Assembly: GCA_003508835.1 (NCBI GenBank)
Contig: PUFA01000066.1
Span: forward strand, 9,132,501 to 9,196,500
Reading direction: 5' to 3'
Length of the DNA: 64,000 bases
Origin: Eonycteris spelaea
Lineage: Eukaryota; Chordata; Mammalia; Chiroptera; Pteropodidae
The notes beneath the pieces were generated by a model, which was given only the letters and a program-made list of their open reading frames with translations, was not told the DNA's origin and ran no database searches. This document shows positions 56,001 through 64,000 of the stretch, piece by piece; the first letter of the stretch is position 1, and every line of letters begins with the position of its first letter. Both the position numbers and the translations under genes were made by a program.

Positions 56001-58854
56001 CTCTCCTGCGCGACCATGTCTCTGTGGCCGCATATCTGAAAAAGGGAAGGTTCACAGAGAGGGCACGAACCAGCGATGCGTGTGCAGCGGCTCGTTCCCG
56101 GGAGTCAATTAAGCCTGGAGCTGTCGCAGTATCAGAGCCAGCGGGGCGGGTTCTGAGCGGTAACGAGAGACGAGAGACTTTTCTAAGGGCGCGTCCGCCC
56201 CTCCTTTCACGTGGGCTCACTGGCGAAACGAAGCGAGCGCCGCGCTGTCAATCAGCGAGGATTCCGGGACATGCCGCGTCGGGACGGCTGCGTGTGGAGC
56301 TGCGTTTGTCAATTCCCCGTAACGGACCGCGCAGATCCCTGCGCGTGTCCAGCGACCAGGGCGCAGGGCGTGTGTGACGAGGAGGGGAAACCCCGCGGGT
56401 CTCGGGGTGATTTCAGTCGCGACGGTGCCGTGTTCTTGGTGTCAGACACGTGCGAACACACCGGCCCCCACGCGCCGAGTGTGCATGCGTGTTCACACAC
56501 ACGCACACGTGAACGCCGCGCCTGTTGGTCTGCTGCTGCATCAGAGCAGCTATGCGCGTGACGTATTTCCCGTATTTTTTTCATCTTAAACAAATCCTTC
56601 ACTGGAGACTCACGGGAGGGAGCGTGCTGCCAGCGAGCGCGCGGAGGGCCAGGGGCGGCGGCGGCGACGACGCTCGCTGGGCGGAGAGGGCCCGCGGCCG
56701 GGACAGGCCCACGTGTCTCCCGCTCCGGCTTCACGCAGAGTTCGAACGAAGCCGTGCCTTATTTTCGGAGGTAAAATGGGAAGCGTCAGCTGCCTCGGGC
56801 TCAGTCCCGCTCTCCTGTCCTGCTTCCGTCAGCTCGGCGGGAGTCCAGGCTCTGTCCCCCGATGCTGGTCCACCAGTCCCCAGTCCTCCCCCGGGACCTG
56901 GGGCCCTGCACCTCACGTCCTCACGGGACTGTGCGGAGGCCCCCGTGGGCCCCACCCGGCCTTGGGTTACCAGGCCTCTGCAGGACACAGCTTCGCCCGT
57001 GGCCGCCCCCGGCCAGGCTCCGGGGGGCCCCGTCCGGCCTGCCTCCCTGGCCTTTCCCCGAGCTCTTCGCGCCTCTGCCCCTCTGCTCTGGCTGCCCCGT
57101 CTGGCTGGGACAGCCGAACGGACGGGGAAGGACAGACCCGGTCAGCATGTCCGTGCCCCGCTGAGACGCCTCCGCTCGCTGGGTCCTCACACGCACGTTC
57201 TCTCACTCGTCGTTCGGGACGTCGTTGTGGGCATGCTGCAGACGGTGGGGCTCCGCGTGACCCTCCGGTCGCGCCCGAAGGAGCGGCCCTCCAGCCAGGG
57301 CGGACGGTGCGGAGGCCAGTGATGGAGAGCGTGACGTCCCGTGATCTGTGCGGTGGTTGGGGGCGCCAGGCGCCGCATGGGTCCGGGGGCCGTCGTCGGG
57401 GCCTCCGCGGTGCGGCCACCTCGGCCCACGCGCTCTTCGTGAACGAGGCCTTGGCTGGTGCGGCGGAAGCCCGCAGAGGCGGCCGCGCTGGCGGAGCCTG
57501 TCCGCGCATTACGCGGTGTCTGCCAGGCGCTTCTGGAAGATGCACACAGCCGTCCCCGCTGCAGCCGTTCACCAGGCTCTCCAACGTGGCACGCTGCGTC
57601 CCAGGCCCCGGCGCACACGCTGGCCATGGCTCTTGCGGGGGCGTCGGTGAGGAGGAGGCCGGAGCAGGCGGCAGGCGGCGGGCGTCGCCGTGGCCAGCTG
57701 TAGGGAAGCCAGCAGGTGGGACTTCTCGGGCCCAGCGGACTGAGGTGTCACCCGGGGCCCAGCCCTGAGCTGCCCCCAGGCGTGGTGCGGGCTGAGGACG
57801 TGCTTCTGCAGCGAGGTCCCGTGCCACTGCTGTGGCCAGCGTCAGGACACTGAGGAGGACACGCGGCCGAGGCTGGAGGGGAGGGGGCCGGCGGGGCCTG
57901 GGGTGCGGTGAGCGGGCGGGGACCGGGCTGGGGGTCAGGTGGCCCGGACCGTGGGCATCGCCGCAGCGAGGGGCCGAGGGCCTGACCCGGTGGCAGGGGG
58001 CGCAGCGGGAGCGGCAGGGGCGATGTGGCGGCTGTGCTGTCTCCTAGGGCCCTTCTAACGAGTCAGCACACGCCGAGCGGCTTCAAACCACAGAACCGTG
58101 CTCCCTCCCTGTCTGGGGTCGACGTCGGGCGTGGGCTCCCGGGGTGAATCACAGCGTCGGCCAGCGGAGGCCCCAGGGGGAACCGTACTGCCCACCCTCT
58201 CTAGCTCCTGGCCTCGCTCCTTGGCCCGTCCCCTCCCTCCGCCTTTAAAGCCAGCGACGGAGGCCAGCCCTTCCCTGGTCCCCTCCCCGTCCCCTCTTCC
58301 ATGCTAGGGGTGCTTGTGGCGGCGAGGGCCGGTGCAGGTAACCCGAGATCCCCTCCCCGTGGTCAGCGGACTCGCCGTCTTCACGGGGACATCGCCTGGC
58401 GTGTGTCTACAAGGGACTGAGAGCTCGTGCCGTTGAGAGAATGGGGTGGGGTGGGGCAGCACGGGCTCGGGGACCAGGCCAGGCCGCGCGGGCCCAGGCG
58501 GGGAGCGGCTTGACCGCGGCGAGGGGAGGCAGGGCCCGTGGGGGCTGCACGCGGCGGCTTCGAGCAGGATGGATCTGCTGGTGATTGTTAATGGGGGGCG
58601 GGGGGAAGACAAGGGTCAGGCCGAGGCACGAGGCAAGAGGCTCTTTAATCCCACTCACCGGGCGGATGCTGAGGTTGGGGAGAATTCTACCTGAAGAGGA
58701 TGAAGCTAGGCCTGTACGTGCCTTACGGAATCTGTCACTCTGGGGGTTGACACTTAACTTGCCTTATGGGTCCAAAGGACTCTGCATCAATTCTGGAATG
58801 TTCCATAAACAAAAGCAGGTTGTTTGGAGACCAGACTTGGAAGGCAGTGTGGGC
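53061..58854. other. Unique, mostly very GC-rich DNA
   Basis: 56560-56760 is CpG-dense with a (GGC)n core at 56654-56668, the best CpG-island candidate of the window. 57340-57700 is also CpG-dense. Frames of up to about 351 codons here overlap on both strands and show no domain, so I do not call genes. 55380-55620 is AT-richer. Confidence 0.45.
55152..55225. repeat. (TCCA)n microsatellite
   Basis: Two runs of TCCA (55159-55175 and about 55183-55209) separated by TCTATCCC, followed by CTCATTCACTC. Confidence 0.95.
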
Positions 58855-58990
58855 ATCTGGGATGGGCACAGGCCGGCCTGGGCTTGATCCCAGCTGGGCC
58901 CGTACTGGCTGGGCCACCGCAGGGGCATGCTTAGGGTCCCCGCGTCTCTCGGCCATCTGGGAACTGGGCCTGAGAGGTCTGCTTTGCAGG
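58855..58990 (+). repeat. MIR SINE
   Basis: GGCCTGGGCTTGATCCCAGC is the tRNA-like box of MIR; CTCGGCCATCTGGGAACTGG fits the core. Confidence 0.55.
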
Positions 58991-60120
58991 GTAGTTGTGT
59001 GGACTGCCTGTCGACCTGAGAGCTCACTCCTATGTCGGTGGCTTCTGGCCAGTGACAGTGGCTTGGAGACCTTTGTTCTTCCACAAGTACCTTGAGGTGA
59101 TGACTTTTGGGGCTGCTATTGACTTTAGAGAGTCAGTTAATATGGCCCATATAAGGCTCCTCAGAACAGGCAAGAATTATATGAAGCATTGTTGTTTTTA
59201 ACATCAGCATCCTTGAAAAGTATTCTTATTATTTACCCTTCTGGACGGGCCCGTGAGCTATAAGAAGTTTTTCTAACTATTTGAGAATCTCTGAAAAAGC
59301 GAACCGGTTATCTTTGAGATGTAGAAAACATGAAATATAGAAACGATGTTGTTGGTATTTCCTGGACTGCCCACCGCCACCCTGCCCACGATCCGCTCCT
59401 CGTCTCTGTCCCCTCCTGTCTGGACCCACGGGCAAGCGCCGCGCAAAAGTCAGAGGCGTGATACGTTTGTTTTTCACACTGGTGGCGGTCGGCGGGTCTG
59501 ATGCCAGTCTGAACGCAGTCCCGCGCACCGGCTGCCTGCGCGCGACGCCTCCCCCTGAGCGGGACGCCTCCCCCTGCGCGCGACGACTTCCCCCCCCCCG
59601 CCCCCCCTCGCCGAGCGGAACGCCTCCCCTGCGCGCGACGCCTCCCCCTGCGCGCGACGCCTCCCCCTGCGCGCGACGCCTCCCCCTGCACGCGACGCCT
59701 CGCCACCTGCAGACAAGGGGAATTTGTTTCCCCATTTGTATTCACGACACTCAGGATCTGAATCGGCCATTCGACTGTCCCCAACCCTCTTTGAAACAAA
59801 TTAGTGGAGTCAATTGCTTCTGGCCGAGGTCTCACGTGTTGTGCGAAAGCGACCTAGATGCCAAGCTGCGTTCCAGCGCCAGTCTCCAGCGCAGGAGACA
59901 TAACGGGGCCGTGACAGGCCTTCTCCCCGGCCTGGAAAGGGGCCAGCAGTGCGGGGCACGGAGCAGCTGTCTCAGCCCCACGCCCTGAGGTATCGTGTCC
60001 AGGGGACGAGGGGGCGGAGGCGGTTCCCCCACAGAGGACAGACGAGAGGGTGGAGCGCCATGGAACTGCGCCCCAACCCGGGGAGGGGTCCAGCCCGCGG
60101 AGGGGAGGCTGGTGACATTA

Positions 60121-60123
<3 letters not shown>
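58991..60123. other. Unique DNA with CArG box and a minisatellite
   Basis: CCATATAAGG at 59147-59156 fits the SRF-binding consensus CC(A/T)6GG. 59160-59350 is AT-rich. The 19-bp array is listed apart. No exon recognised. Confidence 0.45.
59534..59705. repeat. 19-bp CpG-rich minisatellite
   Basis: About nine units of the form GCGCGACGCCTCCCCCTGC. Some units carry GAGCGG in place of GCGCG, and one is stretched by a C run at 59591-59608. Confidence 0.9.

Positions 60124-60152
<29 letters not shown>
60124..60152. repeat. T29 homopolymer
   Basis: An uninterrupted run of 29 T. On the minus strand it is an A tail, so it may end an antisense retroposed copy that lies to the right. Confidence 0.9.
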
Positions 60153-60154
<2 letters not shown>

Positions 60155-60224
60155 CAACAGATTTCAAACTCTTTTACTTTCACTGTGATTACTTTTGCAG
60201 AACCTAAGGTTGTTGTGTGTGGCT

Positions 60225-60845
60225 TTTTTTAGACCACTATTTAATAATATTATAAAGGTGAACTACCCAACACACGGTTTACGACAAAGTCAAATACAGA
60301 AGATGGAGAGATGCAGAAGAGTGAATTAGGGTTTACTTCACTCCCTATCCTTTATTCTGGTTCCTAGAAGTGATATTTTTAGTTTTGAGCTGCTTCGTTT
60401 CTCGTGTGTCCTTATAGAAATATTTTGCATTTGTCACAGCATCATTTATGTGATACTTACAGGATATTTATAAGCCATCTCCGTGATACACATGCATTTG
60501 AGAAGCCTGATTCAGATGAATGCTCCCCATTCCAAATGCACCTTTTCCTCGTTCGAGTAAGAAATATTTCCCGGGCACAAGGGTACACGCGGTGGGGGTT
60601 CTGCGCCTTGTCTGAGTAACAGACCGGCGTCTCTGCAGCCGTGAGCGCCCTGCGTTCTGTTCTACCCCAATTCTGTATTTATTGGTTTTGTGTGCTTTTA
60701 GACTTCATCACGTGTGCCTGTCTCTGGAATCGGCCAGCGTTTCCTGCATGTAAACGGAGTCATCTGTCGTTCTGTGGCTTCGGGACAGCCATGTGTGTGC
60801 GTTAGTCCAGACCAGTGCGGTTGGCTCACTCAGTCCGCTTCCTGC
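60225..60845 (-). repeat. Antisense L1 fragments, diverged
   Basis: CTCGTGTGTCCTTATAGAAA and later GCCTGTCTCTGG with TGTAAACGGAGTCATCTGTC resemble reverse complements of old L1 3' regions. Confidence 0.5.
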
Positions 60846-61039
60846 GCTGTCTGCGTGGGCCAAGGCGCAGCGGGGCAGCCCCGGGCGCTGGATTCACGCG
60901 CCCGTAGAGGCGCGTGTCCGAGGTGACGGAGCGGACGACGACGAGCATTTCCGTCCGGGACTCTTGACATGCAAACACCCATCACTCCCCAGCCAGTGCT
61001 TCGGCGCCTCCGCCCAGGGCCCGGTCCGGTCCTCTCCCC

Positions 61040-61835
61040 ACCCTCAGCGCTGTCCCTTGGCCCTGGGCCACCGTCATCATCTGCTGCCTGGGTTACTGCG
61101 GCGGCCTCCGGACTCAGCCGCCTGCCTCCCCCTGCGACTCTGCGCAGCGTCCTTCAGAGCAGCGAGAGAGCTGCCTCTTAGTCACAGGCGAGGTGGCGTC
61201 CCAGCTCAGCTCAGCTCACGGCCCTTCCCCGGAGCCGTGGTCCTTCCTGTCATCTTCCAGGTCCGTCCCAGCCGCCCCCAGGACCCCCAGGACCACCTCC
61301 CCGCTCCCTCCACCCCCTTGCTCCCTGCACCGCAGTCCCCAGGACCCCCGGGACCACCTCCCCGCTCCCTCCACCCCCTTGCTCCCTGCACCACAGTCCC
61401 CAGAACCCCAGGACCACCTCCCCGCTCCCCGGCTCCCTGCACCGCAGCCCCGCCGTCGGGCCAGGAGATGCCCACCCACTGCTGCCCACAGACCTCCCAC
61501 CTCCCGGCAGAAAGCCGCGGGCTGGCTGCCTCGCCTTCCCCAGCTGTAAGCTTCTTGCCAAGGTCTTTAACCATTCTATTTAAAATCGCGTCCTCCTACC
61601 CGCTCTCACAAGTCCCTATCCCATATCCATGGTAATTTTTAATGCTGCTTATTACCTTCTTACGTATTATATAATCTAGTCATTTCTGAGGTTAATATCT
61701 TTCCTAGCAGAATGAAAACTCCTGCTGGAGTATTAGCGGGGAGTTTCATTCCGTTCTCTGATACATCTCGAGCATCCAGAAGACTACCTGGCATATGGTG
61801 GGAGCTGTGTAATTGATGGATTAATAAAAATGGAA
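61040..61835 (+). repeat. L2 copy interrupted by a minisatellite
   Basis: ACCGTCATCATCTGCTGCCT, GTTACTGCGGCGGCCTCCGG and CAGAGCAGCGAGAGAGCTGC follow L2. After the 61-bp array, GAATGAAAACTCCTGCTGGA and the CTGGCATATGGTGG tail return to L2. Confidence 0.75.
61275..61455. repeat. 61-bp minisatellite, about three copies
   Basis: GGACCACCTCCCCGCTCC begins at 61290, 61351 and 61411. The third unit is shortened after the CCCCGCTCC part. The array lies inside an L2. Confidence 0.93.
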
Positions 61836-62819
61836 CCGCTGAATACACTATTGGATATGTGTGTCTGGGTATATTCAATATGTGAGTTAGGGTAGAATTC
61901 AAGGATGGAGATAAAACACAGAGGTGTTTGAAGCCAGAAGTCTTGAAGGAAGGAATCATGGGTGTCAGCAGAGCATAAGATGGCACTGAGAAGGTGTGAT
62001 TATCCAGGTAGGAGGTGATCCAGGTGAGGGTGACGTCTTGGAAGCCTTGGCCATGATCTGGGGATGCGGAGATGCTTGGTGGTCTCGCAGAGTAGAGGGT
62101 GTCAACACCCAACTGTGGCGAGATTTAGGGAGGAGGTGGCATCGAGTGGCATCGAGGGGGAAGAGAAATGTAGTTGCCGGAGAGGGACGTGAGCTCAGAG
62201 AGAATTTTTTAGGGCGAAAGGGATTTGGCTCATCTGTGCATCGATGATTCTTTGGAGAGAAGAAAGTGGCTGACATGGAAACAAAGGTGGGACACATGTG
62301 GGCAGGTGAGGGGCAGCGGGCGGGTCCTTGAACTGTAAGTCTACGGTTTTGGAGACCGGCCGGCGTTTGGCTACGAAGCAACATGAGCTGGAAGTTAAAC
62401 GGTGGCGAGGGGCTGGAGGATGTGTGGCTGCTGTGTGGCTTCACCGGCGGGGACGGGTCTCAGGACCGTGTGGGCAAGCGGCTGAGGTCAGGAGGAAGGC
62501 AAGGGCGTTGCGAGAGAGAGCGGCAAAGCGTCGAGGAGCCAGGGCGCTGTGACGATCGTCTTCCTAAGCCCTGGGGTTGGAGCACGTCGGAGGGGAAGGT
62601 AGGCTGGTGACAGTGGCGACGCCCGCTCGCAGGGGCTGGTTGCCATGGGGAACTGGGTCTCTGGCTGCGAGAGGTGGAGGGGTAGCTGCGGGCCCTGGTG
62701 TTGGACATGACGCAGGGCAGACGCGCGAGTTCGAGCGCGTAATGACGTGAGCGCCAGGCTGTTCACGGACGCACGTCGTACTCCCATCGCAGCCAGGCGC
62801 TCGGCTGCCTCGGTCTGCC
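61836..62819. other. Unique DNA, nothing certain
   Basis: 61840-62290 is AT-richer and may hold a further antisense LINE fragment (GGTGATCCAGGTGAGGGTGA), not certain. No exon. Confidence 0.35.
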
Positions 62820-62960
62820 GTGGTCTTTGTAACTGCCCCGTGAGGAAGGCACTGCCTGCGTGCCTTTTACGGATGACGAGGCTGTGCCGCGGAGAGGTTA
62901 AATTGCCCAAGGTCGAGCAGCTAGTCGGAAGAGGAGATGAGCCCCCACGCCAGGGGATGG
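62820..62960 (-). repeat. MIR SINE, antisense
   Basis: GCGGAGAGGTTAAATTGCCC, AAGGTCGAGCAGCTAGTCGG and AAGAGGAGATGAGCCC are the reverse complement of MIR. Confidence 0.75.
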
Positions 62961-63154
62961 GATTGGGAGCCCGCGTCCTCATGGCTGGCATCGCGCTGCA
63001 CCCCACCTGCCCGACGCGGCTGTGCACAGCGAGCTTGGCCCCGACCACAGTGCCTCTGGCGGGCGGAGGGCTCGGGGTCACCGTCTGCAGAGCAAGCCGT
63101 GAGCGGCGGAGCAGGTGGCGAGCGCCTAACACCCAGTATCGACTCACTCTGTCG

Positions 63155-64000
63155 TTCCCCTCCAATGTTATTACAGAAACGTTTAAGCATACAGAGAAGC
63201 AGGCCACCTGGGACAGTGGCCCTCTGTGCGCACCCCCTAGGTTCCTCCGTCCGTCTCCACTGTTTCGGTCTCGTCGCGCACCCCTCTCTTCATTCCCTCT
63301 CTCCCAGCATCAGACCCTGTGGATTCTCGTGTATTTCAGAGTAAGCTGCAGGCATTAGTGCGCGTTTCCCTGAATTCGTCAACGCATACGTTACAAACTA
63401 GAGTTCGATATTTATTTAGTTTTTTAAGGTAAAATTTGCATTAAATTAAATGCGCAGATTTAAGCTAATTACTCCATGAGTTCTGACAAATACGTACAGT
63501 CACCCGGCGCACACCCCGACTGCGACACAGAACTGTCCCAGCCCCACAGGAGGCTCCCTCCTGCCGGCCCCCACCCATTCCACCCCCACCCAAGCCCCGG
63601 AGGGGCCGTTTCTGGGTATTTCCCACCGTAGATTGTTCTTGCCCGTTCTAGCGCTCTACACGTGGAATCGTAGCCCGTGCCGTTCTGGGTGGGCTTCTGT
63701 TGCTCGGCGAAATGATTTTGGGGTTCCTTCGTGTTGAAGCCCATGCTCTGTCCCACGAAATGACTGAACACAGTTATCCTGTAGGTGTCCCTCGGATCGC
63801 TTATCTGTTCTGTCCACCGACAGTAGCTTTTCGTTTGTTTGGGCTGCTGTGAATGAACCTGCTGTGCACACTGCGTGGAAGGCTTCTCCGCACCTCCTTT
63901 TTGGGGGCGAGACCAGGAGCAGAGCTGCTGGCTCATGGTTCAGATCTACACTGAGCCTCCTCGGAAAGCCCACCGGTCCTGTGTGGGACTCCCGGTTCTT
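63155..64000 (-). repeat. Antisense L1 3' region, runs off window
   Basis: ACGTTTAAGCATACAGAGAA, TTTCAGAGTAAGCTGCAGGC, CATGAGTTCTGACAAATACG and GAATCGTAGCCCGTGC follow the reverse complement of an old mammalian L1. Much of the A/T content at the right end has been replaced by G/C. Confidence 0.8.

Noticed and set aside
56713..57768. Open frame of 351 codons, + strand
   Set aside because: Overlaps long frames on the other strand, is extremely GC-rich, low in A/T-rich codons, has no recognisable domain and no splice context. Best explained by lack of stop codons in GC-rich DNA.
56967..57827. Open frame of 286 codons, - strand
   Set aside because: Mirror of the preceding case; proline-, arginine- and alanine-rich chance translation.
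60793..61635. Open frame of 280 codons, + strand
   Set aside because: Runs through an L2 and a minisatellite; the repeated proline-rich part is the translated array.
1..64000. CRISPR arrays, bacterial operons or prokaryotic mobile elements
   Set aside because: All large-scale signals are vertebrate; the tandem repeats have no spacer structure.
1..64000. Telomeric TTAGGG arrays
   Set aside because: None seen; the subtelomeric idea rests on composition only.

Overview
The window is mammalian genomic DNA. Bases 1 to 7119 hold the 3' four fifths or so of an endogenous retrovirus on the + strand. The remaining 57 kb is non-coding sequence carrying old interspersed repeats (MIR, L2, antisense L1 3' ends, MER20-like, MER5A-like and other hAT-type fragments). 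This repeat mix points to a placental mammal. I saw no Alu, B1/B2 or other young tRNA- or 7SL-derived SINE that would name the order, so the species stays open.

The provirus reads gag (5' end cut by the window edge), pro (dUTPase, aspartic protease, G-patch), pol (reverse transcriptase, RNase H, integrase), env and a 386-bp 3' LTR. The gag/pro/pol frame plan (pro in -1 relative to gag, pol in -1 relative to pro, dUTPase fused to protease, G-patch tail) is that of betaretroviruses. The envelope is of the gammaretroviral type (CWLC motif, RTKR cleavage site, CX6CC next to a conserved heptad-flanking segment). Together this is the type D, simian-retrovirus-like arrangement. The gag part, RT, integrase and the SU C-terminus plus complete TM are each still open. 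Pro has one frame break, the RT-RNase H-integrase stretch three, and the SU half of env a nonsense codon and several shifts, so the copy as read here is defective. Every break in pro/pol goes in the same direction, which fits single-base losses, by mutation or by assembly error.

From 7120 onward I find no convincing exon. The open frames there are short, occur on both strands and reflect GC-rich, stop-poor DNA. The sequence is unusually GC- and CpG-rich, and even old L1 and L2 copies have drifted toward G and C, which suggests long-term GC-biased gene conversion (for example subtelomeric or high-recombination DNA). AT-rich islands of a few hundred bases stand out in this matrix (near 8.0, 11.7, 27.3-28.0, 30.2, 35.5-36.3, 40.1, 43.05 and 50.35 kb) and are candidates for conserved non-coding elements. 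Local tandem repeats include 22-bp, 61-bp and 19-bp minisatellites, two alternating purine-pyrimidine tracts near 44.1 and 44.7 kb, a TCCA-type array and a 29-base T run.

The most rewarding object is the provirus: its classification, its two frameshift signals, its open TM-encoding frame, its E2F-like U3 repeat and a hairpin in the env-LTR spacer where type D viruses carry an RNA export element.
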